A stretch of DNA of 64,000 bases from Sphingomonas ginsengisoli An et al. 2013 (GTDB lineage: Bacteria > Pseudomonadota > Alphaproteobacteria > Sphingomonadales > Sphingomonadaceae). Shown piece after piece: positions 31,550 through 39,405 of the stretch. The stretch is taken from positions 1,612,001-1,676,000 of the forward strand of contig NZ_CP045434.1 of assembly GCF_009363895.1 (NCBI RefSeq). Direction: 5' to 3'. Made by a program: the position numbers and the translations under genes. Position 1 is the first letter of the stretch, and every line of letters starts with the position of its first letter. A model generated the notes under the pieces. It had not been told where the DNA came from. It did no database searches and saw only the letters and a list, made by a program, of their open reading frames with translations.

Positions 31550-32446
31550 CTAGCGCTTCCGCCCGCCGGCCGCTGCTTTTTTCGGCGTTGGCGCGGCCTT
31601 CTTCGCTGGCGGCTTCTTCGCCGCCGGTTTCCGCACCGGCGCGGCATTGTCGTTCCTAGCGTCGTCGCCGAGGCTCTTCTTCAGCGCCGCCATCAGGTCG
31701 ATGACATTGCTCTTGGGTGCCTTGCCGTCCTCGGGGTCCTGGATGACCAGCTCGCCCTTGCTCTTGCGCTTCTGCTCGATGAGGCCCTTCAGCGCATCGA
31801 CATAACGGTTGTGGAATTCCTGCGGGTCGAAGTCGCCGCTCTTCTTCTCGATCAGCGTCGCCGCTAAGTCGAGCAGGTCGGGATCGGGCTTGGCATCCTC
31901 GATCTCGCGGAAGTAGCTTGCCGCCTTGTTGACCTCGTCGGCGTAGCGCAGCGTTTCCAGCAGCATCCCGCGTCCGCACGGCTTCAGCGCCACCACATAT
32001 TCCTGCCCGCGCATGGCGAGCTGGCCGATGCCGATCTTGCGCGCGGCTCGAAGCGCGTCGCGGACAACGATGTACGCTTCCTCGGCGAGGTCGTCGGCCG
32101 GGACCACGAAATAGGGCTTATCGTAATAGATGGCGTCGACGTCGCCAACATCGACGAACTGGACGAGGTCGAGCGTCTTGCGACTTTCGAGCTTGACGCT
32201 CTCGATCTCCTCGGGCTCGAGCAGGACATATTCGCCCTTGGAGACCTCGTAGCCCTTGACGATGTCGTCGGTGCTGACCGGGCCGATGCCGGGCACAACC
32301 TTCTCATATTTGATCCGCTTGCCGCTCGGCTCGTGAATCTGGTGGAAGGCGATCGCCGCACCCGACTTGGTCGCCGAGTAGATTTCGACCGGGATCGAGA
32401 CCAGCGCCAGCTTGATCTGTCCGCGCCAGGCGGGGCGTGCGGCCAT
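31550..32446 (-). CDS. ku: Ku protein (bacterial non-homologous end joining)
   Basis: 298 residues from the ATG at 32446, which has AGGAG six bases upstream; the frame stays open 13 codons further. Ku core: WRGQIKLALVSIPVEIYSATKS, FHQIHEPSGKRIKYEKVVPG, DVGDVDAIYYDKPYFVVPA. It ends in a Lys/Ala/Pro-rich basic tail (APVRKPAAKKPPAKKAAPTP) like that used for DNA threading in other bacterial Ku proteins. It binds DNA ends as a homodimer and recruits LigD, which is encoded directly downstream. Confidence 0.95.
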   Translation of the reverse strand: MAARPAWRGQIKLALVSIPVEIYSATKSGAAIAFHQIHEPSGKRIKYEKVVPGIGPVSTDDIVKGYEVSKGEYVLLEPEEIESVKLESRKTLDLVQFVDVGDVDAIYYDKPYFVVPADDLAEEAYIVVRDALRAARKIGIGQLAMRGQEYVVALKPCGRGMLLETLRYADEVNKAASYFREIEDAKPDPDLLDLAATLIEKKSGDFDPQEFHNRYVDALKGLIEQKRKSKGELVIQDPEDGKAPKSNVIDLMAALKKSLGDDARNDNAAPVRKPAAKKPPAKKAAPTPKKAAAGGRKR

Positions 32447-32524
32447 GGACGGCTCCTGCTCGTAAACGTTGCTCTCCCGATTCAATCGCTGGGCGCGTCA
32501 AGCGTTCCGGCCTAGAGCGCGCCG

Positions 32525-34522
32525 ATGTTGCAAGCTGCCGTCGAGGCGCCCGCCCCCGCCCCGCCCGAGATCGTCGTGACCGGCCGCTCGCTCGCCGCCA
32601 GTCGTGGCGAACGGCTACTGCGGCCGACGGTGATCGGCCCGGCCGAACTGGCGCAGACCCCGGTCAGCGGTCTCGACCAGCTGCTCACCGCCGAAGCCGG
32701 AGTGCAGCTGTTCCGTCGCTCGGACTCGCGGTCGGCCAATCCGACCAGCCAGGGAATCACCCTGCGCGCGCTCGGCGGCAATGCGGCCAGCCGGACGCTG
32801 CTGATCCTCGACGGCGTGCCACAGACCGATCCGTTCGGCGGCTGGGCGCCGTGGCCGGCTTTCGACCCCGCCGGGCTGGCCGAAGTGCGGATCACCCGCG
32901 GCGGCGGCGGCGTCACCGCCGGGCCGGGCGCGCTGGCGGGCGTGATCGACCTCACCAGCCGCGCCGACGAGGGCGTCCGGGCCGAGCTCGAAGGCGGAAG
33001 TCGCGGATCGCTGCAAGGCTCGGTGGGCGCCGGAGCGGCAGTGGGCGGCGGGCGGCTCGTCCTGTCGGCCAGCGGCGCGCGCGGCGATGGATTCACGCCC
33101 GTAGTCGCCGCCGACCGAGGTCCGGCCGACCGCGCTGCCCCCTATCGCAACGCCGCCGGGCGGCTCCGCTATCTCGTGCCTGTCGGCGGGGCGGAACTGC
33201 AGGCCAACCTGTCGGGCTTTACCGATCGGCGCGACCGCGGGGTCGACTTTAGCGCCAACCTCTCGCGCGGCGCCGATGCTTCACTGCGGCTAGTTGGGCG
33301 CGGGGCGCTGCCCTTCGTATTGGTTGGCTATGGCCAGTGGCGCGGTTTCGAGAACGGTTCGGCGGCGGTTAGCGCAGGCCGCACCGTCGCCACCCCCGCA
33401 GCGCTCCAATATTCGGTGCCGTCGCATTCTTATGGTGGCAGCGCCGAGCTTCGCCCGCGCTTGCTGTCTGGGGTAGAACTGCGCGTCGGCAGCGACTTGC
33501 GGCTGATGGCCGGCCAGTCGCGCGAATATGGCAGCTATACTGCCGCGCTGACCCCGACGCGCGATCGCCGCTCGGGCGGCCGCAGCGGCACCGCCGGCCT
33601 GTTCGGCGAGGCGAGCACCACGTTTGGCGCGCTCGACCTCAGCCTCGCGGGCCGGGTCGATCGCTGGTGGATCGACGGCGGCTTCTACCAGGAGCGGCTG
33701 CTCGCCACCGGGCTGCTCAGCCAGGATCTGCGGTTAGCCGGTCGCCATGGCTGGCGCCCGACCGCACGGGCCGCGGGCGCGCTGGCGCTCGGCCGGGGCT
33801 GGACGCTAAGCAGCGCCGCCTACCTCGGCTGGCGCCTGCCGACCCTCAACGAGCTGTTCCGCCCGTTCCGCGCCGGCAGCGACGCCACCGCCGCCAACGC
33901 CGCGCTCAAGCCCGAGCTTCTCCGCGGCGCCGAGGCGGCGCTGGCTTGGTCACAGCGCGGCTGGTCGGCGAGCGCGACGCTGTTCGCCAACCGCCTGCTC
34001 GACCCCATTGCAAACGTCACGCTGGCGAACGGACCCGGCACCTTCCCCCAGGTCGGCTTCATCGCGGCGGGCGGGGCCTATCGCCAGCGGCAGAATTTGC
34101 CCGCGATCCGCAGCCGCGGGGTCGAGCTGGCCGGCGGCTGGCAGGCCGGCCCATGGCGGGCGCGGCTGTCGGCCAGCCTGACCGACGCCCGGGTGGTCGA
34201 CGCGGTGCTGGGCGGGCTGCGACCGGCCCAGACCCCGCAGGTGGCGGCCAATGCAAGCCTGGGCTGGAGCGACCGCGACCGCTTCGCCGCGCTCACCCTC
34301 ACCCGGACCGGGGCACAATATGAGGACGACCTCAACACCGAGCGGCTGAAAGGCGCCACGGTGCTGGGGGTGAGCGGCGGCTTGCCGGTAGGGCGACACG
34401 TCACGCTGACCGCGCGCGCGGAGAACCTGCTCAACGAGACCGTGCTGGCGGGGATCAGCGGTGACGGGGTGCGTGAGCGAGCGACACCGCGGACGGTGTG
34501 GGTGGGGATGCGGTGGCGCTAG
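32525..34522 (+). CDS. TonB-dependent receptor, apparently without signal peptide
   Basis: 665 residues. A TonB box-like PEIVVTGRS near residue 14, then the plug domain (GLDQLLTAEAGVQLFRRSDS, SQGITLRALGGNAASRTLLILDGVP, ITRGGGGVTAGPGALAGVIDL) and a 22-strand barrel region ending TPRTVWVGMRWR. It would import a siderophore, vitamin B12 or similar with TonB energy. The oddity is the N-terminus: MLQAAVEAPAPAPPEIVVTG has no export signal, and an in-frame TAG lies 12 bases before the ATG. The substrate is unknown. It is divergent from ku. Confidence 0.83.
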   Translation: MLQAAVEAPAPAPPEIVVTGRSLAASRGERLLRPTVIGPAELAQTPVSGLDQLLTAEAGVQLFRRSDSRSANPTSQGITLRALGGNAASRTLLILDGVPQTDPFGGWAPWPAFDPAGLAEVRITRGGGGVTAGPGALAGVIDLTSRADEGVRAELEGGSRGSLQGSVGAGAAVGGGRLVLSASGARGDGFTPVVAADRGPADRAAPYRNAAGRLRYLVPVGGAELQANLSGFTDRRDRGVDFSANLSRGADASLRLVGRGALPFVLVGYGQWRGFENGSAAVSAGRTVATPAALQYSVPSHSYGGSAELRPRLLSGVELRVGSDLRLMAGQSREYGSYTAALTPTRDRRSGGRSGTAGLFGEASTTFGALDLSLAGRVDRWWIDGGFYQERLLATGLLSQDLRLAGRHGWRPTARAAGALALGRGWTLSSAAYLGWRLPTLNELFRPFRAGSDATAANAALKPELLRGAEAALAWSQRGWSASATLFANRLLDPIANVTLANGPGTFPQVGFIAAGGAYRQRQNLPAIRSRGVELAGGWQAGPWRARLSASLTDARVVDAVLGGLRPAQTPQVAANASLGWSDRDRFAALTLTRTGAQYEDDLNTERLKGATVLGVSGGLPVGRHVTLTARAENLLNETVLAGISGDGVRERATPRTVWVGMRWR

Positions 34523-34566
34523 GCCCGCGCTACGCCGGCTCGGCAAGCCGAGCTGCGCTCCAGCCT

Positions 34567-34589
34567 GTGACCTGCCCCCGGCAGGTCAC
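34567..34589. terminator. Perfect hairpin between the TonB receptor and tRNA-Gly genes
   Basis: GTGACCTGCC, loop CCC, GGCAGGTCAC: a 10-bp perfect stem without a clear T-run on either side. It follows both the receptor gene (plus) and tRNA-Gly (minus), so it can act as a shared end signal or RNA-processing stop. A second small inverted repeat, GCTCGGC-AA-GCCGAGC, lies just before it. Confidence 0.5.
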
Positions 34590-34597
34590 TGATCGGC

Positions 34598-34671
34598 TGG
34601 AGCGGGTGAAGGGAATCGAACCCTCGTCGTAAGCTTGGAAGGCTTCTGCTCTACCATTGAGCTACACCCGC
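34598..34671 (-). tRNA. tRNA-Gly (anticodon TCC)
   Basis: On the minus strand GCGGGTGTAGCTCAATGGTA start, anticodon loop CTTCCAA (TCC), T-loop TTCGATT, acceptor GCGGGTG paired with CACCCGC, encoded CCA end. 74 nt. The phage integrase gene begins 155 bases beyond the 5' end of the tRNA. The prophage therefore lies on the tRNA 5' side, unlike the more common integration into tRNA 3' ends. Confidence 0.96.
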
Positions 34672-34745
34672 ACTCGCCACATTAAGTCGCTGAAATCCCC
34701 TGTTTCTTTCCGTTTCCCGTGCCCCATGTTGCCGATCTATAAGGC

Positions 34746-35169
34746 AGTTGGGGCATAAAGTTGGGGCAGAAAAGCTCCGAACGCGGGCGAACTTGGACGA
34801 ATGTCCGCGAACGAAGGGAACAGAGGATGTCAAAGAACTCGCCTGTGAAGCTGAGCGCCGCGCGTATCGCGGATATGGAAGTGACTGGCAAGCGCTACGA
34901 GAAGGCGGTCGAGCCCGGTTCCCCTCTGTGGGTGCGCGTGGAAGCCACCGCCGACCGCTCGGGCAAGGCGCGCTCGAAGTATGTTTGCCGCACCGTGATC
35001 GACCGCAAGTCGGTGCGCAAAATCATTGGCCCGGTCAGTGAGTGGACGCTTAGCGAGGCGAAGCGCAAGGCGCTCGCCATCGACGCCGACGCTCGCGACA
35101 ACGGCGGTGCCGAGCATCTGGCGACCGCCAAGGCAGTGGTTGGGGCACAAACCGGCCCATGCCCCAACT
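34746..35169. repeat. Four copies of GTTGGGGCA around the integrase start (possible arm sites)
   Basis: AGTTGGGGCA occurs at 34746-34755 and 34759-34768 (13 bases apart, direct), GGTTGGGGCA at 35138-35147 (direct), and the inverse TGCCCCAACT at 35160-35169. Clusters of short repeats flanking the int start are typical of integrase arm-type binding sites. Two of the copies lie inside the int coding region, which is unusual. Confidence 0.45.
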
Positions 35170-36155
35170 CGGTCGCGGAGAAGTTCCTCGACTACATGGA
35201 GACCGAGGGGAAGCATAAGGTTTCGAGCAAGGAGAAGTGGACTCACTACTGGCGCAGCATCGAGCCCCAGTGGGGCGCGCGCCCGGTGACCAGCATTGCC
35301 AAGCGGGATTGCGTGGCGCTGCTCGACCTTGAACTCAAAGCGGCCAAGGCGCGCGGCGAGACCGGAACGTCGGCCAACAACCTGCACAAGGTGCTCGCCC
35401 GGTTCTTCAACTGGGTGGCGGGTCAAGGCTACATCGAAGTCTCGCCCATGACGGGCCTCAAGAAGAAGATCGATGTTTCGCTGACGCGCCGTCCGCCGCG
35501 TCCGCTCAACGAGCAAGAACTAATCTGGCTGTTCCAAGCGCTCGACCGGCTTGCTGGTCCACGGGCGAACGCCATCGAGTTCCTGCTCCGCTCGGTCTGC
35601 CGCATCGGCAACATCCTCGACGCCAAGAAGGAAAATGTCGGAGAGCGCGGGCTACTCCTACCCAAGACGAAGAACTTTACGGCGCTGATGGTGCCACTCA
35701 CTGACTCCATGAAGGCGCTGCTCGGGGACACAGAAGGCGCGGGCAACATCTGGCCGGGGCACCTTCGCCGCAAGGCGGGCTTTGTGGACGAGGAGTTGCG
35801 CCCCATGATGGAGGAGATTGCGCGCGCCGATGGGTTCAACGGAACCTTCAATGTGGAGCACTTTGCCGACAAGACGCGCAACCTCGACTTTTGGACGCCG
35901 CACAACTTCCGGGACACGGCGACCACTTGGTTCGAAAACCAACTCGACGCGGACGACGATCCGCTCTTCCCGGACCATGTGCAGAAAGCGATGCTCAACC
36001 ATCGCCCCGGCTCGACGAAGGACAAGCACTATAGTGCCGTCGCGCTCGATCCACTGTGGATGTATGGCGCGCGCAAGAAAGCGGGCGCGGCTTGGAATGC
36101 ATACTTGGATGCAGTGAAGGCCAAGGCGCTCGACCAGTTGAAGCTCGCAGCCTGA
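34827..36155 (+). CDS. Phage tyrosine recombinase/integrase
   Basis: 442 residues from the ATG at 34827 (MSKNSPVKLSAARIAD). An N-terminal arm-binding domain of the DUF4102-like type (residues 1-90), a core-binding SAM-like domain (about 110-205), and the catalytic domain with the first Arg in SVCRIGNILDAKKENV, H-x-x-R in TPHNFRDTATTW, the second His in MLNHRPG and the nucleophile Tyr in KHYSAVALD. It would integrate and, with an excisionase, excise the prophage. It reads away from tRNA-Gly. A small AlpA-like protein gene lies just after it on the other strand. Confidence 0.93.
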   Translation: MSKNSPVKLSAARIADMEVTGKRYEKAVEPGSPLWVRVEATADRSGKARSKYVCRTVIDRKSVRKIIGPVSEWTLSEAKRKALAIDADARDNGGAEHLATAKAVVGAQTGPCPNSVAEKFLDYMETEGKHKVSSKEKWTHYWRSIEPQWGARPVTSIAKRDCVALLDLELKAAKARGETGTSANNLHKVLARFFNWVAGQGYIEVSPMTGLKKKIDVSLTRRPPRPLNEQELIWLFQALDRLAGPRANAIEFLLRSVCRIGNILDAKKENVGERGLLLPKTKNFTALMVPLTDSMKALLGDTEGAGNIWPGHLRRKAGFVDEELRPMMEEIARADGFNGTFNVEHFADKTRNLDFWTPHNFRDTATTWFENQLDADDDPLFPDHVQKAMLNHRPGSTKDKHYSAVALDPLWMYGARKKAGAAWNAYLDAVKAKALDQLKLAA

Positions 36156-36162
36156 AACGAGT

Positions 36163-36196
36163 GAGGGCACCGGGAACATGAAAACCCGGTGCCCTC
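36163..36196 (+). terminator. Hairpin terminator after the integrase gene
   Basis: Perfect 12-bp stem: GAGGGCACCGGG (36163-36174) with CCCGGTGCCCTC (36185-36196) and a 10-base loop. Only GTTGTG follows, so termination may be weak or act mostly as an RNA-stability element. Confidence 0.6.
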
Positions 36197-36300
36197 GTTG
36201 TGTGGGGTCTTATCCGCCTGACGGAGCCGCCGCGCGCAATGCCAGCATTCAGGAGTCTGCCTGCGCCTATCACTTATTTAGTAGAGCCAGCCCCGATGCG

Positions 36301-36513
36301 TCATTCAAAAGGCGGGTTACCGACCGACAGATAGCGGATCATGTCGTTCGTTATCCAAAGGTCCACTGCTTCCTGTTTCCAGTAAGCGCGCGGCCATCGA
36401 AACTCCACCGGTTTGGGGAACTTGTCGTCAGCAATGCGGCGATAAAGCGTCGCCCGTGACCACTTGTAACCACACCGTCGTAGGTATTTCAGCAGTCCAA
36501 GCACATCAAGCAT
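36301..36513 (-). CDS. AlpA/MerR-like small DNA-binding protein (possible excisionase)
   Basis: 70 residues. GYKWSRATLYRRIADDKFPKPVEFRWPRAYWKQEAVDLWI has the winged-helix excisionase/AlpA pattern: a helix-turn-helix followed by the beta-wing with FPKPV and a W-x(5)-W end. Such proteins act as recombination directionality factors or prophage regulators. Location between int and the methyltransferase gene supports either role. It is divergent from the methyltransferase gene over 103 bases. Confidence 0.8.
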   Translation of the reverse strand: MLDVLGLLKYLRRCGYKWSRATLYRRIADDKFPKPVEFRWPRAYWKQEAVDLWITNDMIRYLSVGNPPFE

Positions 36514-36616
36514 CGTGAGACAGCTAACCCTCTAGGATGATTGACGAAACAACAAAGTAGTATCGGCGAAATCGCGAGTCGATGAGATTTGGTCTGGGTG
36601 TTCGAGAGGATCGCCC

Positions 36617-37765
36617 ATGCTCAAGCTTACCGACCTCACTAAATATCGCGTGCAGGAAAGCCCTAATAACTTCGTCCGCGTCGGGCGCGCCACTCTCTAC
36701 TGCGGCGACAGCACCGACATTCTCCCCCACCTCTCCGACATCCACGCTTGCGTGACTGATCCGCCCTATGGCCTCGCCCTCATGGGCAAGAACTGGGACT
36801 ACGATGTGCCGCAAGCGGCGCTGTGGTCGCTGGTGCGCGACACGCTGTTGCCGGGTGCCCACCTGTTGGCCTTCGGTGGATCGCGGACCTACCATCGCCT
36901 CGCGGTGCAGGTTGAGGACGCCGACTTCGAAATCCGCGACCAGTTGATGTGGTTGTATGCGTCCGGGTTCCCGAAGAACCACGACCTTGGCAAGGCCATC
37001 GAGGCGAAGCTCACCACTGGTGGTGCTGGTCCTATCAACCAGCGCCGTGCCGCCATGGGCGACAACTACGAGCCGACGCCGTTGGCTGGCACTCCCGGCT
37101 ATGCCCAAGCTGGTAACATGTTCCGGGGCACGACTGGTGACCGGCACGAGCGCGAGCAGCATTACCTCGAACTCACCACGTCGGAAGCTCAGCAATCTGC
37201 TGGTTGGGGGACGGCGTTGAAGCCGAGCCACGAGCCCATCGTGATGGCGCGCAAGTCGTTCCGGGGAAGCTGCACCGCTAATGTGATGAAGCACGGCGTC
37301 GGTGGTCTGAACATCGAGGCTAGCCGCACCGCCGAGGGTCGCTGGCCCGCCAACACGATCCACGACGGTCTCGACGAGCCGTGGGCGAACTACTTCTATT
37401 GCGCCAAGCCCTCGAACCGGGAGCGCGACGAGGGGCTTGGACATCTGGCCAAGCGCGACTCCGTGTTCTTGCAGACCGGTGGCGGGATGTCGGGCAAGCC
37501 GACGAAGGGCCGCGCGATGAACGCGCCTCGGGCGAACGTCCATCCGACCGTTAAGCCCGTGGCGCTCATGGCTTACCTTTGCCGTCTGGTGACGCCGCAG
37601 GGTGGCGTGGTCCTCGATCCGTTCATGGGCAGTGGCTCGACCGGTATCGCTGCGCTCCAAGAAGGCTTTGATTTCGTCGGGATCGAGCGCGACCCTGAAT
37701 ACTTCAAGATCGCGTGCGCGCGCATTGCTCACGCTCAAGGTCTGATGCTCGACATCGCTGCGTAG
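36617..37765 (+). CDS. Orphan phage DNA methyltransferase (amino-methyltransferase, motif IV before motif I)
   Basis: 382 residues. The catalytic motif DPPY (CVTDPPYGLAL, near residue 50) comes first, and the AdoMet-binding motif DPFMGSGSTGIAAL near residue 335, the beta-class order of N6-adenine or N4-cytosine methyltransferases. VHPTVKPVALMAYLCRL is the usual region before motif I. The middle section (residues 120-270) with NQRRAAMGDNYEPTPL and a GGMSG run is likely the target-recognition part. No restriction endonuclease gene lies next to it. It may protect phage DNA against host restriction, which agrees with the ArdC gene nearby. Confidence 0.9.
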   Translation: MLKLTDLTKYRVQESPNNFVRVGRATLYCGDSTDILPHLSDIHACVTDPPYGLALMGKNWDYDVPQAALWSLVRDTLLPGAHLLAFGGSRTYHRLAVQVEDADFEIRDQLMWLYASGFPKNHDLGKAIEAKLTTGGAGPINQRRAAMGDNYEPTPLAGTPGYAQAGNMFRGTTGDRHEREQHYLELTTSEAQQSAGWGTALKPSHEPIVMARKSFRGSCTANVMKHGVGGLNIEASRTAEGRWPANTIHDGLDEPWANYFYCAKPSNRERDEGLGHLAKRDSVFLQTGGGMSGKPTKGRAMNAPRANVHPTVKPVALMAYLCRLVTPQGGVVLDPFMGSGSTGIAALQEGFDFVGIERDPEYFKIACARIAHAQGLMLDIAA

Positions 37766-37775
37766 CAAAGGTGGT

Positions 37776-37812
37776 GGTGGGGCGGCGAATGACCTTCAAA
37801 CCGCCCCACCTG
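37776..37812 (+). terminator. Hairpin after the methyltransferase gene
   Basis: GGTGGGGCGG (37776-37785) pairs with CCGCCCCACC (37801-37810) around a 15-base loop, followed by TGTTC. A 10-bp perfect GC stem 10 bases after the stop; weak T-tract. Confidence 0.55.
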
Positions 37813-37939
37813 TTCAATCACTTGGGAGATTGAAGCGAGGGAGATGGAGGAACCCTCGGCACTCTTATTTATAGCCTGACCGGCCATCATTACTGCCAGA
37901 CTAAATAGATGCGCGACTTAAAATGGAGGTTCGCGCACT

Positions 37940-38617
37940 ATGACATACTACACTAGAATTACTGCTGCTCGCACTAAAGATTTGACGGGCAAGCGTTACG
38001 GCAAACTGGTTGCTGTTGTTCAACTACCATCGCGGGACAAGCAAGGCCGACCGAACTGGCTCTGCCTTTGCGATTGCGGTTCGACCACCTTGGCCACCGC
38101 CTCGGCGCTCCACAAGCGGAAGTCGTGCGGTTGCTTGAAGCGTCGGCCAACCGGGGCATCCCCGGCTGAGCGCGAAACCCTTCTCATGGCGCGGCGCAAC
38201 ATGCTCAAGCGCTGCTACGTCGAAGGTTCCGAAGGCTACTCCCGCTACGGCGAGCGCGGCATCACGGTCTGTCAGGAATGGCGTGACGACAAGGAAGCCT
38301 TCTATGATTGGGCGCTCGCCAATGGGTGGACGCCGGAACTCCAGATCGACCGCATCGACAACGACGGCGATTACGAACCGAGCAACTGCCACTTCGTCAC
38401 CCGGTTGGAGAATGCGCGCAAGACGAGCCGCACGGTGATGAGCATCGCCACCGCCAACGACATCCTCGAACTGCGGCGGCGCGGCCTGAACCCCAAGGCG
38501 ATTGCGTCTACCCTCGGCATCAAGCGCCACCATGTCGATAACGTCATCTACCGGGGCAGTTGGACCGACAATCCCAAGAAGCATTACCAGCCTCGGCGTC
38601 GGGGCCGACCGGCGTGA
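37940..38617 (+). CDS. Phage HNH/AP2-like DNA-binding protein
   Basis: 225 residues. The N-terminal part LTGKRYGKLVAVVQLP and WLCLCDCGSTTLATASAL with KSCGCLKR is a Cys-rich module found in phage HNH-type proteins (two CxC motifs, probably zinc). The middle YGERGITVCQEWRDDKEAFYDWALANGW with IDRIDNDGDYEPSNCHFVT is the conserved core of a large phage family annotated as HNH endonuclease-like. The C-terminus has a helix-turn-helix (IASTLGIKRHHVDNVIYRGSW). It may be a homing-type nuclease or a regulator. TGGAGG precedes the ATG by 11 bases. Confidence 0.78.
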   Translation: MTYYTRITAARTKDLTGKRYGKLVAVVQLPSRDKQGRPNWLCLCDCGSTTLATASALHKRKSCGCLKRRPTGASPAERETLLMARRNMLKRCYVEGSEGYSRYGERGITVCQEWRDDKEAFYDWALANGWTPELQIDRIDNDGDYEPSNCHFVTRLENARKTSRTVMSIATANDILELRRRGLNPKAIASTLGIKRHHVDNVIYRGSWTDNPKKHYQPRRRGRPA

Positions 38618-39405
38618 CGGTTGGCGTTATCGTGACCGGCGTGATCATCGGTCTCTTGCCGGTCACCATGGCCAGTTAAATAATGCAGCCCCAACCGCTG
38701 CCGTAGTATGGTTGAACATATTCGCTGGAGCCATGTTCTTCCGCGCGGGCAACGAACAGCAGTTGCCACTTCAACGCGCTACCAAGCTTACCCCGGAAGA
38801 AGACGGGATAGCAGTCGAGACGGAAGCTCGCACCGGACCTCCCAAGGCCCAACAGACACTCTGTTGGATAAGCGATTAAGCCCGCTCCGACCCTTGGACA
38901 TGTGAAGCCAAACCGGACTTGAAGCCCAACGGGGCAGGCACAGCTACTTGAGCATGACGCGGTGAGACTTCCGCGCGATCATGCACCCACTAGGAGACTT
39001 TCTGTCATTGGCTCCCGTGGACACCGTTAGGGCCACAATTTCCTTCCGCACCTTCGAGACACGACACCAGTCACAGACCCTCGAAGCAAACGAGTTGGGA
39101 TAGCCGGAATATAGACGCGATTAGGGTTGAAGCGCAGACCAAGCGACCCTCCTCCACAGAGGACGCGGCAGTGACAGAAGGTTAGAAACTCCGAAAGATG
39201 AAGAACAATGTTCCCCTTGTGATTGATGCAATATTGCTGTGTCATTCACAGGGGGAATATAAAGCTATGTTCTCGAAAGATGAAACGGATTGAGTTTCGA
39301 GCGAAGCTCAAATGAGCGAGACAGATGCGAGCGCCAGTGAGCAGATGGCTCTGCGAATGCGATCAGCGATAGCTGAGCGCCAACGTCTCTTTGCATGAAG
39401 AATGC
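38618..39405. other. Region of 790 bases without a confident gene
   Basis: Several short open frames on both strands lack ribosome-binding sites, coding style or recognisable sequence. Near the right end a promoter-like pair is seen (39234-39263) followed by two tiny overlapping frames: an 11-residue one at 39280-39315 and a 28-residue one at 39312-39398 beginning MSETDASASEQMALR. These are listed only as possibilities. The rest could hold a decayed gene or an untranslated RNA. Confidence 0.4.
39234..39263 (+). promoter_or_regulatory. Candidate promoter in the gene-poor region
   Basis: TTGCTG (39234-39239), 18-base spacer, TATAAA (39258-39263). Transcription would run towards 39280-39398, where two tiny overlapping frames lie, and then opposite to the lipoprotein gene. 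Confidence 0.35.

Noticed and set aside
34567..34589. The perfect hairpin next to tRNA-Gly as an att core
   Set aside because: It lies on the host side of the tRNA 3' end and looks like a transcript end; no second copy is found near the integrase.
34830..36179. Long open frames on the minus strand of the integrase gene
   Set aside because: They mirror a clear integrase with all catalytic residues and arise from biased third positions.
36277..36283. TAAATA on the minus strand at 36.3 kb (and at 37866-37873 and 47981-47988)
   Set aside because: These inverse copies are not in front of minus-strand genes, so I did not count them as support for the leaderless-promoter idea.
38502..38905. Open frames after the HNH-like gene (125 and 65 codons)
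   Set aside because: The first overlaps the HNH-like gene in another frame, neither has a Shine-Dalgarno, and their sequences have no recognisable pattern.
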